Shown: positions 1 to 7,132 of the stretch, piece by piece | Layout: each line of letters opens with the position of its first letter | Position numbering within the stretch: the stretch's first letter is position 1 | Origin: an uncultured Actinomycetes bacterium | Lineage (GTDB): Bacteria; Actinomycetota; Actinomycetes; Nanopelagicales; Nanopelagicaceae | Reading direction: 5' to 3' | DNA: 15,753 nucleotides | Assembly (NCBI GenBank): GCA_903921405.1 | Contig: CAIXPV010000060.1 | Span: 1 to 15,753 of the forward strand | Notes under the pieces: generated by a model | The model's database searches: none | What the model saw: the letters and a program-made list of their open reading frames with translations, nothing else | What the model was told of the DNA's origin: nothing | Position numbers and translations under genes: made by a program

Positions 1-354
1 GTTGATACAAAGAAAGAGCACTTAGCAGTTCAAGAGGCTAAGAAGCTAGGTATTCCAGTTATTGCAATCTTGGATACTAACTGTGATCCAGATGAAGTTG
101 ATTACAAGATTCCAGGTAACGATGATGCAATCCGTTCAATCGGTCTGCTTACTCGCGTTATCACCGATGCAATCGTGGCCGGCCTTGCCGCACGCTCTGC
201 AACTGTTAAGGAAGAGACTAAGTCTGATGCCCCAGCAGAAGTTGCTGCCGGCGAGCCAATGGCTGACTGGGAAAAAGAGATCGCTGTAACCCCTGAGGTT
301 GCCGCTGTCTCCGAGGTTCCAGTTGAAGCTGCAACACCAGTAGAAGGAGAATAG
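1..354 (+). CDS. rpsB: 30S ribosomal protein S2, C-terminal part (5' end outside window)
   Basis: This is the last 117 codons of ribosomal protein S2, a small-subunit protein needed for S1 docking and translation initiation. Reading frame 1 is open from the first base and ends in TAG at 352-354. The translation carries the conserved S2 C-terminal core, GIPVIAILDTNCDPDEVDY followed by IPGNDDAIRSIGLLTRVI, in which the DTNCDP and IPGNDDA blocks are diagnostic. After the core there is a tail of about 50 residues rich in Ala, Glu, Val and Pro, as often seen in actinobacterial S2. The gene is followed after 5 bp by tsf, the usual rpsB-tsf pair; the AAGGAG ribosome site for tsf lies inside its last codons. 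The start lies upstream of the window. Identification is secure. Confidence 0.97.
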   Translation, partial: VDTKKEHLAVQEAKKLGIPVIAILDTNCDPDEVDYKIPGNDDAIRSIGLLTRVITDAIVAGLAARSATVKEETKSDAPAEVAAGEPMADWEKEIAVTPEVAAVSEVPVEAATPVEGE

Positions 355-359
355 TCACT

Positions 360-1190
360 ATGGCTGCATATACAGCTGCCGATGTAAAAAGACTTCGCGA
401 AGCAACTGCTGCGGGAATGCTTGATTGCAAGAAAGCACTCGATGAAGCAGAAGGCGATTACGACAAAGCTATTGATTTAATTCGCGTTAAGGGACTCAAG
501 GGAGTTACCAAGCGCGAAGGACGTCTGACATCAAATGGCGCAGTTGTAGCAAAGGTCGAGGGCAACCTCGGCGTGATGCTAGAACTGAACTGCGAAACAG
601 ATTTCGTTGCCAAGGGTGATCGATTTGTTGCACTTGCCGATGAGCTTCTTGCCCATCTACAAAATGCTCAATCAGATTCAGTTGAGGCATTCCTTGCTTC
701 GACTATGGCCAGTGGAAACACTGTTCAATCAGTAATCGATGAGGCCAATGCAATGTTGGGCGAGAAGATTGAAGTTCGCCGTATTGCCGTTCTTAAAGAC
801 TCACCAGTTGGAATCTATCTACACCGAACAAGTCCAGATTTGCCACCACAAGTTGGCGTACTTGTTCAGTTAGCTAAAGATGCTGGCGAAGTTGGAAAAG
901 ATATCGCCCAGCACATCGCAGCTTTTGCTCCACAGTTCGTTAATCGCGAAGATGTGCCTGCAGATCTGATCGAGAATGAGCGTCGCATTGCACATGAGAC
1001 AGCAATTGAAGAGGGTAAGTCAGAACCTTCCCTTTCAAAGATTGTCGAAGGCCGCGTGACTGGCTTTGTTAAGGAAGTCTCACTCATTGAGCAGTCCTTT
1101 GCTAAAGATGCCAAGAAGACCGTTAAGCAGATTCTCGATGAGGCAGGAACTGCCGTTAAGGCTTTCCATCGCTTCCGCGTGGGTCAATAG
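360..1190 (+). CDS. tsf: Translation elongation factor Ts
   Basis: EF-Ts is the guanine-nucleotide exchange factor that releases GDP from EF-Tu in the cytoplasm. The 276-residue protein has both family signatures. One is LREATAAGMLDCKKAL near residues 12-27, in the UBA-like N-terminal domain. The other is ELNCETDFVAK at about 75-85, where TDFVA contacts EF-Tu. The C-terminal part (VSLIEQSFAKDAKKTV) matches the dimerisation/C-terminal module. Length is normal for actinobacteria. The ATG at 360 follows AAGGAG at 343-348 and lies 5 bp after the rpsB stop, so the two genes are almost certainly co-transcribed and coupled. The 59 bp after tsf holds only the ribosome site for pyrH and no recognisable terminator. 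Confidence 0.97.
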   Translation: MAAYTAADVKRLREATAAGMLDCKKALDEAEGDYDKAIDLIRVKGLKGVTKREGRLTSNGAVVAKVEGNLGVMLELNCETDFVAKGDRFVALADELLAHLQNAQSDSVEAFLASTMASGNTVQSVIDEANAMLGEKIEVRRIAVLKDSPVGIYLHRTSPDLPPQVGVLVQLAKDAGEVGKDIAQHIAAFAPQFVNREDVPADLIENERRIAHETAIEEGKSEPSLSKIVEGRVTGFVKEVSLIEQSFAKDAKKTVKQILDEAGTAVKAFHRFRVGQ

Positions 1191-1249
1191 GCTTTAAAGG
1201 GTTAACGCTTAAGATTTACTCATAGACCTACTAGTTATAAGGAGCACTC

Positions 1250-1972
1250 ATGCCCGGTACACGAGGAACGTATCGGCGGGTGCTCCTTAAACTTTCTGGT
1301 GAAGTTTTTGGTGGAGCAAAAGGCATCGGTGTTGATCCCGATGTTGTTCAAGATATCGCTAAACAAATCGCCGATGTAGCCAGAACTGGCGTACAAGTTG
1401 CCATCGTTGTCGGTGGCGGTAATTACTTCCGAGGAGCCGAACTGCAGCAGCGTGGAATGGATCGTGCGCGCGCTGACTACATGGGAATGCTCGGAACCGT
1501 AATGAACTGTTTAGCTCTACAAGATTTTCTTGAAAAAGAGGGCGTACAAACTCGCGTACAGACTGCAATCACTATGGGACAAGTTGCAGAACCTTATGTT
1601 CCACTACGTGCGATTCGCCATCTAGAAAAAGGTCGAGTTGTAATCTTTGGCGCAGGAGCTGGAATGCCGTACTTCACCACCGATACGGTTTCAGCTCAAC
1701 GCGCATTAGAAATCGGCGCTGAGGCTTTGCTGCTTGCAAAGAGCGGTGTCGATGGTGTTTATAGCGCCGATCCCAAAAAGGATCCAACTGCAACTAAGTA
1801 CGACACGATTAGTTACAACGAAGTCCTAACAAAGTCATTAGCGGTAGCCGATGCTGCAGCCTTTGCGCTCTGCCGTGAAAATGCGCTGCCAATCGTTGTC
1901 TTTGACTTAATGAAAAATGGAAACATCGCTCGCGCAGTACGCGGTGAAATGATTGGAACCTTAGTTAACTAA
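1250..1972 (+). CDS. pyrH: UMP kinase (uridylate kinase)
   Basis: PyrH phosphorylates UMP to UDP with ATP in pyrimidine nucleotide synthesis; the bacterial enzyme is a hexamer of the amino-acid-kinase fold. The 240-residue protein shows LKLSGE at 13-18, the glycine-rich GGGN at 55-58, FGAGAGMPYFTTDT at 133-146 and the nucleotide-binding VDGVYSADP at 167-175. Length is typical. The ATG at 1250 has ATAAGGAG directly upstream at good spacing. In most actinobacteria frr follows at once; here the next gene is on the opposite strand and its stop codon is only 6 bp past the pyrH stop, so the usual pyrH-frr continuity is broken. Confidence 0.97.
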   Translation: MPGTRGTYRRVLLKLSGEVFGGAKGIGVDPDVVQDIAKQIADVARTGVQVAIVVGGGNYFRGAELQQRGMDRARADYMGMLGTVMNCLALQDFLEKEGVQTRVQTAITMGQVAEPYVPLRAIRHLEKGRVVIFGAGAGMPYFTTDTVSAQRALEIGAEALLLAKSGVDGVYSADPKKDPTATKYDTISYNEVLTKSLAVADAAAFALCRENALPIVVFDLMKNGNIARAVRGEMIGTLVN

Positions 1973-1985
1973 GTAGTTTTACTTA
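1961..1985. repeat. Overlapping AT-rich palindromes at the convergent gene ends
   Basis: TTAGTTAACTAA at 1961-1972 is a perfect 12-bp palindrome. It overlaps a 6-bp inverted repeat, TAAGTA at 1970-1975 and TACTTA at 1980-1985 around a GTTT loop. The second hairpin contains both the pyrH stop (1970-1972) and the stop of the convergent flavoprotein gene (1979-1981). It reads the same way on both strands, so it could act as a small bidirectional end signal. The stems are weak, however, and there is no clear U-tract, so a terminator role is only a guess. Confidence 0.35.
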
Positions 1986-3598
1986 TCGGGAACCATCACG
2001 ATAGAACTTGATGGACACTCACTGACACAGATTCCACAGCCCTTGCAGTAGTCCAAGTTGATTTCAAAACCATTGCCAGGACCTAACTTGATGATGGCAT
2101 TATCAGGGCAGACGCCAAAGCAGTTATCGCACTCAAAGCAGTTACCGCATGACATACAGCGTCGTGCTTCATACAGCGCGTTGGACTCATCTAAACCTTT
2201 AACGACTTCTGAGAAATCCTTTGCACGACGTGTTGCTTCTAAGCGCTCACGTACAACGTGTGGGGCATCGGTGTAGTACCAGGTATTGAGTTGATCGAAA
2301 GTTACAAGATCATTGTTCTCAATTTTTTCATACGTTGTCTTTCTTAGCCATGCATCGATATTGCGTGCAGCTTTCTTACCGTGGCCAACACCGGTTGTCA
2401 CTGTGCGCTCTGCTGGAATCATGTCTCCACCGGCAAAGATCCCTGGGTGAGATGTCATCATGGTTGCATCAACTGGCATGGTGCCATCTTTAGTATCTAA
2501 ATCGGCGCTGTTACCTAGAAGTGAGAAATCGACTTCTTGCCCGAGTGCCAAAATAAGTGAGTCGGCCTCTAAAGTTTCAAACTCTCCAGTTGGTTGAGGG
2601 AAACCATTCTCATCGAGAGCCATTTTTTCAATCTCTAGGTGCTTATCACCGGCATGCTTAACCGTTGATAACCATTTAACTAAGATGCCTTCTTCTAGAG
2701 CTTCAGTAATCTCTTCATCGTTGGCCGGCGCCTTATCGCGTGTGCGACGATAAACGATGATGGCTTCTTCTGCGCCAAGACGTTTTGCTGTACGCGCAAC
2801 ATCCATCGCGGTATTACCGCCACCATAAACAACAACTTTGCGCCCTAATAATGGTTGATTTCCATCCTCAACATCATGCAGAACTTTAATTGCATCCAAA
2901 ATCCGAGCGGCCTCACTAGCCGGAATATATGCGCGCTTGCTGAGCTGTGCGCCAATTGCCAAGAACACTGCATTAAATCCCTCGTTGAGTGCTTCGTGAA
3001 CATCATCAACACGTGTATTCATCTCAAAGACCACACCCATATCTTTGACGCGGGCAATCTCTGCATCTAATACTTCACGCGGCAGGCGATACTTTGGAAT
3101 TCCATAACGCATCATTCCGCCAGGTGCATGCGTTGCATCGCGCACGGTTACGCCATGACCCAAGCGTCGCAAGTGATATGCCGCCGATAATCCGGCCGGG
3201 CCTGCTCCAATGATTAGAACCTTTAGTCCGCTTTCAACGCTTGGACCAGGGATCGACCATCCCTTTTCAATAGCGTGATCGCCTAAGAATCGCTCAACTG
3301 AGTTAATACCAACGGCCTCATCTAATTCGGCGCGGTTACAAACGCTTTGACATGGGTGATAACACACTCGCCCCATGATTGCTGGAAATGGATTCTCTTC
3401 AATCAATGCGCGCCAAGCCGCTTCGTAGGAGCCATCTTCGGCTATGTATAACCAGTTTTGAATATTCTCCCCGGCTGGGCAAGCGTTATTGCAGGGAGGC
3501 ATGCGGTGAACATATTCAGGTTTTTCAACGCGCCAAGAACCAGTGTGGTTAGCTAAAGAGGAGTTGAGGTTAAGGGTGATTGCAAATGGCTTTTCCAT
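1979..3598 (-). CDS. GltD-like NAD(P)H oxidoreductase fused to a 2x[4Fe-4S] ferredoxin domain, partner of pyruvate:ferredoxin oxidoreductase
   Basis: The 539-residue flavoprotein resembles the glutamate synthase small subunit (GltD) family. From the N-terminus it has: a 4Fe-4S region with Cys 36, 40, 79, 83 and 87 (CNNAC, CYHPCQSVC); an FAD Rossmann motif GAGPAG at 131-136; a NAD(P)H-binding motif GGGNTA at 259-264; the flavin motif GIFAGGD at 386-392; and a C-terminal ferredoxin-like domain. That last domain has a six-cysteine cluster (Cys 481, 484, 487, 490, 493, 497) and a classic CX2CX2CX3C (Cys 518, 521, 524, 528). No glutamate synthase large subunit is nearby. The gene is instead last in the porG-porA-porB operon, its ATG at 3598 overlapping the porB stop by one base. 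It probably replaces PorD and passes electrons between the POR clusters and NAD(P)H. The direction of flow and the NADPH/NADH preference cannot be read from the sequence. Confidence 0.88.
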   Translation of the reverse strand: MEKPFAITLNLNSSLANHTGSWRVEKPEYVHRMPPCNNACPAGENIQNWLYIAEDGSYEAAWRALIEENPFPAIMGRVCYHPCQSVCNRAELDEAVGINSVERFLGDHAIEKGWSIPGPSVESGLKVLIIGAGPAGLSAAYHLRRLGHGVTVRDATHAPGGMMRYGIPKYRLPREVLDAEIARVKDMGVVFEMNTRVDDVHEALNEGFNAVFLAIGAQLSKRAYIPASEAARILDAIKVLHDVEDGNQPLLGRKVVVYGGGNTAMDVARTAKRLGAEEAIIVYRRTRDKAPANDEEITEALEEGILVKWLSTVKHAGDKHLEIEKMALDENGFPQPTGEFETLEADSLILALGQEVDFSLLGNSADLDTKDGTMPVDATMMTSHPGIFAGGDMIPAERTVTTGVGHGKKAARNIDAWLRKTTYEKIENNDLVTFDQLNTWYYTDAPHVVRERLEATRRAKDFSEVVKGLDESNALYEARRCMSCGNCFECDNCFGVCPDNAIIKLGPGNGFEINLDYCKGCGICVSECPSSSIVMVPDK

Positions 3599-4605
3599 TA
3601 TTGGCCCTCATTTTCTGTGCTCATTAAGTTGTAGCGGGCAATATTCTTATCGGCTATCGCCTGCAAATGATCGATAACATCATCGCGACGAGATGGTGAA
3701 AATAAGTGCGAGTATCGAACTTGAAGTTTCAAATACTCTTCTACGCTTTCGCGTTTTCTAATCGGAGTCGATGCAACGACTTCGCCATGTTCGGCCTCAA
3801 AGACTGGGAAAAGACCACTTTGTGTTGCAAGTCGTGCAATCTTTATCGTGTCACATGATTGGCTTCCCCAACCCAACGGACAAGGAACAAGAACGTGAAT
3901 ATAGCGGGCTCCACGAAATGACATTGCCTTAGTTACTTTTGCCTCTAAGTCGCGAAGATCTGCAACAGTTGCTGTTGCAACATATGGAATCTCATGTGCC
4001 ATAGCTATGCGGGGTAAGTTTTTTCCTTGACCAAAGACGTTGCCAGGGTTTTCTCCAACGGCCTGAGTGGTTGCAGTACGCGCTGCTGGGGGAGTTGCCC
4101 CTGAACGCTGAACACCTGTGTTCATGTAGGCCTCATTGTCATAACAGATATAGAGCACGTCATCATTTCGTTCAAACATTCCAGATAAGGCGCCGAAGCC
4201 AATATCAACTGTTGCTCCGTCGCCACCTTGGCCAACGACACGAATATCTGTGCGGCCTTGAGCTTTGAGGGCTGCAGCAACGCCGGTTGCAACGGCAGGT
4301 GCGTTACCAAATAGTGAGTGCAGCCAAGGGATTCGCCACGATGATTCAGGATAAGGCGTAGAAAAGACTTCTAAGCAGCCAGTTGCGTTTACGGCGATTA
4401 TTTTTTCACCACTTGCACGCATCGCAGCATCGAGGGCATAGCGTGCGCCAAGTGCCTCACCGCACCCTTGACAGGCGCGATGGCCTGAAGTCAGCGCATT
4501 AGTGCGATCGGGATCTGATTGAATCGAGCGGTCTTCGGCAGATAGCAAACGATTTCCTACTGCAAAACTACCGACTTGATAGAACTTAACTGGATTAGTA
4601 GACAA
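3598..4605 (-). CDS. porB: Pyruvate:ferredoxin oxidoreductase, beta subunit (TPP-binding)
   Basis: The beta subunit of POR binds thiamine diphosphate and the proximal [4Fe-4S] cluster. Numbered from an in-frame ATG at 4635, it shows CQGC at 55-58, NATGC with Cys 87, a TPP motif GGDGATVDIG at 137-146 with Asn 167 in CYDNEAYMNTG, and a later cysteine pair in CPLGWGSQSC (252 and 261), one of which should be the fourth cluster ligand. NATGCLE and MNTGVQRSGATPP are typical of pyruvate-type rather than 2-oxoglutarate-type enzymes. Start choice: the ATG at 4635 overlaps porA by 29 bp and has no ribosome site. The TTG at 4605, right after the porA stop, follows GAGAGG (4618-4623) at a rather long 12-nt spacing and gives the usual N-terminus (NPVKFYQVGSF). 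I prefer TTG, but either is possible. Confidence 0.93.
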   Translation of the reverse strand: MSTNPVKFYQVGSFAVGNRLLSAEDRSIQSDPDRTNALTSGHRACQGCGEALGARYALDAAMRASGEKIIAVNATGCLEVFSTPYPESSWRIPWLHSLFGNAPAVATGVAAALKAQGRTDIRVVGQGGDGATVDIGFGALSGMFERNDDVLYICYDNEAYMNTGVQRSGATPPAARTATTQAVGENPGNVFGQGKNLPRIAMAHEIPYVATATVADLRDLEAKVTKAMSFRGARYIHVLVPCPLGWGSQSCDTIKIARLATQSGLFPVFEAEHGEVVASTPIRKRESVEEYLKLQVRYSHLFSPSRRDDVIDHLQAIADKNIARYNLMSTENEGQ

Positions 4606-4606
4606 T

Positions 4607-5794
4607 TTAATTACCAGCCTCTCGCGCAATTTCATGATCTGCTAACTGTTGATCTAAATCTAAGAATGTAAGATCAGCGACATTGTCATAGTGGGCTTTA
4701 TCGAAATAGCTGCGTAGTGATGCTTTTGTAATAGGGCGACCGCCAAGACCTGCGATTACATTAAAGTCTTTAGTTGTTGTGCCTCGAAGGCTGGTACGAA
4801 CATTTTCAATAACAATTCCACCGATTCCAAGTTGGAAAGCCTTCTCTAAGACTACGACGCGTTTTGCACCAGATAGCATGTTGCGAAGAAGTTCAAATGG
4901 AAATGGCCTAAAAGCAATAATGCCAAGCACTCCAATTGGTAATCCATCAGCGCGCATCTCATCTACTACATCTTTAATCGTTCCAAGCACTGAACCCAAA
5001 GCGATGATGACGGTCTCTGCCCCTGCCAACTTATATCCACGAAGCAGTCCACCGGAGTCGCGATTAAAAATTGCGGTGAAGTCATCTCCGGCTTGAGCGA
5101 TTACATCCAATGCCTGCAGATTCTTCATGTGGCTCATGTACTTAACTTCAGTAAAGGCTTCAGGCCCAACCATTGCACCGATCGATAATGGATCGGTCGG
5201 ATCTAAAACCTGGCGAGGAGTAAACGGCGGTAAATAGCGATCAACCTGATCTTGATCGGGTACATCTACACGCTCGTATGCGTGGGTAAGAATGAAGCCA
5301 TCCATGCAGACCATAACGGGAAGAGAAAGCTCTTCAGCGATTTTGAAGGCCTGAACATGCAAGTCTGCCGCCTCTTGGTTAGTTTCGGCATAGAGCTGAA
5401 TCCAGCCAGAATCACGCTGGGACATTGAGTCACTGTGATCATTCCAAATATTAATCGGGGCGCCAATTGCTCGATTAGCTACTGTCATGACAATAGGTAG
5501 GCCTAAACCTGATGCGTTGTAGACCGCCTCAACCATATACAACAGTCCTTGACTCGCAGTTGCGGTATATGTACGAGCACCGGTTGCACTTGCGCCAATT
5601 GCTACCGACATAGCGGCAAACTCTGATTCAACATTTATGAATTCGCAGCCTAGCAACGATGAATTTTTAACTAGTTGGCTTAAGCCCTCAACGATATGGG
5701 TTTGAGGAGAGATTGGATAAGCGCAGATTACTTGTGGCCGGCATGCGGCAACAGTGTCGGCAACGGCCTTTGAGCCTTCTACTTGTCTAAGCAT
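4607..5794 (-). CDS. porA: Pyruvate:ferredoxin oxidoreductase, alpha subunit
   Basis: The alpha subunit provides the pyrimidine-binding and substrate side of the POR active site. From the ATG at 5794 the protein has 395 residues. It contains YPISPQTHI at 26-34 (the substrate-loop equivalent of YPITPSS), Glu 57 in NVESEFAAMS (position of the TPP-activating glutamate), and TATASQGLLYMVEA at 77-90. ANRAIGAP follows, with Arg 108 a plausible substrate-carboxylate ligand. The C-terminal half carries the transketolase-C-like domain (VVVLEKAFQLGIGG). The ATG at 5794 overlaps the porG stop in an 8-bp ATGCTTAG, so translation is probably coupled. A TTG three codons earlier is also open but less likely. 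Pyruvate is the best-supported substrate; another 2-oxoacid cannot be excluded. Confidence 0.93.
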   Translation of the reverse strand: MLRQVEGSKAVADTVAACRPQVICAYPISPQTHIVEGLSQLVKNSSLLGCEFINVESEFAAMSVAIGASATGARTYTATASQGLLYMVEAVYNASGLGLPIVMTVANRAIGAPINIWNDHSDSMSQRDSGWIQLYAETNQEAADLHVQAFKIAEELSLPVMVCMDGFILTHAYERVDVPDQDQVDRYLPPFTPRQVLDPTDPLSIGAMVGPEAFTEVKYMSHMKNLQALDVIAQAGDDFTAIFNRDSGGLLRGYKLAGAETVIIALGSVLGTIKDVVDEMRADGLPIGVLGIIAFRPFPFELLRNMLSGAKRVVVLEKAFQLGIGGIVIENVRTSLRGTTTKDFNVIAGLGGRPITKASLRSYFDKAHYDNVADLTFLDLDQQLADHEIAREAGN

Positions 5795-6356
5795 GAGCAG
5801 CAACCATTTCTAGAACATATTCATAGGCAGCAGTTGCCGCAGCAACATTGGATGCAGCAACCTTTGGTTTAAATTTCTCATTGATGGCATCGGTTACCGA
5901 ATGAAGTGAAATCGACTTTGTCAACGCAGCAAATGCGCCAAGTAAGACGGCATTAGGGACAGGCCGACCTAGGTACTGCATTGCCATAGCTGTTGCTGGA
6001 ACCGTAATAAAGTGTGGATTGCTTCCAGCGATATCGGCGATACCCAACTGATCAAATGTTCGCGTGGAGTTAATTAATGCAAAACCATCTTTTTTTAATC
6101 CAGAAAAAACATCGACTTGCTTGAGCAATGTTGAATCCTGAATGATGACCGCATCCGGTGACATGATGGGTTCGCGCACTCGAATCTCTGTATCTGCAAT
6201 ACGTGCAAATGCAACTACTGGTGCACCGGTTCGCTCGGATCCAAAACTTGGAAAAGCTTGCGCGAATCTAGATTCATCAAAGGCGGCTTGAGCAAGTAGT
6301 TCTGCTGCAGTTACAACACCTTGACCACCACGTCCATGTATACGCACTTGAAACAC
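5787..6356 (-). CDS. porG: Pyruvate:ferredoxin oxidoreductase, gamma subunit
   Basis: The gamma subunit corresponds to domain III of one-chain PFOR and helps shape the CoA-binding side. It has the defining N-terminal motif IHGRGGQGVVTAAELLAQA, then SFGSERTGAPVVAFARI, and the PNAVLLGAFAAL block near the C-terminus. Start choice: an ATG at 6404 gives 205 residues with an atypical leader (MSRSSFTFIDETENS) and no ribosome site. The GTG at 6356 follows GGAG (reverse strand of 6366-6369) at 9 nt and gives 189 residues starting right before QVRIHGRGGQG, as usual in the family. I therefore prefer 6356. It is the first gene of the minus-strand operon, divergent from frr across about 200 bp. Confidence 0.92.
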   Translation of the reverse strand: MFQVRIHGRGGQGVVTAAELLAQAAFDESRFAQAFPSFGSERTGAPVVAFARIADTEIRVREPIMSPDAVIIQDSTLLKQVDVFSGLKKDGFALINSTRTFDQLGIADIAGSNPHFITVPATAMAMQYLGRPVPNAVLLGAFAALTKSISLHSVTDAINEKFKPKVAASNVAAATAAYEYVLEMVAAHA

Positions 6357-6473
6357 TAAAGAGTTCTCCGTCTCATCTATGAATGTGAAACTACTCCTGC
6401 TCATTGCACGTGATAGGCCAGGAGGTGAGTGCCAGCGCCAATTTGTAAAAACCCCTATAAATCGCTGCTTTTT

Positions 6474-6495
6474 GAGTGAGTAATATGAATCACTC
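6474..6495. promoter_or_regulatory. Inverted repeat in the porG-frr divergent region, possible operator
   Basis: GAGTGA at 6474-6479 and TCACTC at 6490-6495 form a perfect 6-bp inverted repeat with centres 16 bp apart and a 10-bp AT-rich spacer. That geometry suits a dimeric regulator with one helix turn between half-sites. It lies in the AT-rich centre of the divergent gap between porG and frr, close to TATA-like sequences (TAGAAT at 6505-6510 on the plus strand), so it could control either gene. I found no convincing -35/-10 pair at standard spacing. No regulator gene is in the window, so function is inferred from position and symmetry only. Confidence 0.35.
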
Positions 6496-6554
6496 TATTT
6501 AATATAGAATCTGCCGCAGCCTGCCAAAGCAGTGCATGGGTGTGGGGAGTAGTC

Positions 6555-7118
6555 ATGTCAGATGTAGCAAGCGTTCTCAAGGATGCAGATACCAAGATGA
6601 GCAAGGCCGTAGAAGTGGCAAAGGATGATTTTGCCTCAATTCGAACTGGTCGAGCCCACCCATCACTATTTAATAAGATCATGGTGGACTACTACGGTAC
6701 ATACACTGCCCTTTCACAGTTAGCCTCTATCCAAGTTCCTGAGGCGCGCATGGCAACGATCGCCCCATTTGATAAGGGCGCAATGTCTAGCATTGAAAAA
6801 GCTATTCGTGATTCAGATCTAGGTGTTAACCCATCAAGTGATGGCGCGCTCATCCGCATAAATTTTCCTCAGCTCACCGAAGAGCGACGCAAGGAATACA
6901 TCAAAGTTGTGAAGAGCAAGGCCGAAGACTCCAAGATTTCAATGCGCAATATTCGTCGCGCAGCAAAAGAGGCTATTGAAAAGATGGAAAAAGATGGCGA
7001 CGTCGGCAAAGATGATGTTGCACGTGGTGAAAAAGAGCTTGAGAAAATTACCTCTGATCATGTTGCCAAAGTCGATGAGATGTTCAAGCATAAGGAGACC
7101 GAACTCCTAGAAATCTAA
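6555..7118 (+). CDS. frr: Ribosome recycling factor
   Basis: RRF acts with EF-G to split the post-termination ribosome. The 187-residue protein matches the family length (about 185). Hallmarks are SIRTGRAHPSLFNKI in the first helix region (residues 28-42), VPEARMATIAPFDKGAM before domain II, INFPQLTEERRKEYIK at about 102-117, and RNIRRAAKEAI at 131-141. The start is the ATG at 6555, with GGAG at 6546-6549 five nt upstream; a GTG five codons earlier is open but has no support. It normally follows pyrH directly, but here must have its own promoter or rely on read-through past 4.4 kb of opposite-strand genes. The gap to cdsA is 14 bp. Confidence 0.96.
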   Translation: MSDVASVLKDADTKMSKAVEVAKDDFASIRTGRAHPSLFNKIMVDYYGTYTALSQLASIQVPEARMATIAPFDKGAMSSIEKAIRDSDLGVNPSSDGALIRINFPQLTEERRKEYIKVVKSKAEDSKISMRNIRRAAKEAIEKMEKDGDVGKDDVARGEKELEKITSDHVAKVDEMFKHKETELLEI

Positions 7119-7132
7119 GGAGTTTTACTTAA

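Noticed and set aside
1955..1994. Direct repeat GGAACC at 1955-1960 and 1989-1994 flanking the convergent junction, as a possible insertion target duplication
   Set aside because: Six bases occurring twice by chance is expected, both copies lie within coding sequence, and nothing mobile lies between them.
1979..3598. Glutamate synthase small subunit (GltD) as the name of the minus-strand flavoprotein
   Set aside because: No GltB gene is nearby, the gene is coupled to porB, and the C-terminal ferredoxin domain is not part of a standard GltD.
6420..6479. Strong Shine-Dalgarno-like GGAGGTGAG with tiny GTG frames (7 and 16 codons) between porG and frr
   Set aside because: The GTG codons are too close to or inside the GGAGG, the peptides show no recognisable leader-peptide content, and no terminator or attenuator follows.
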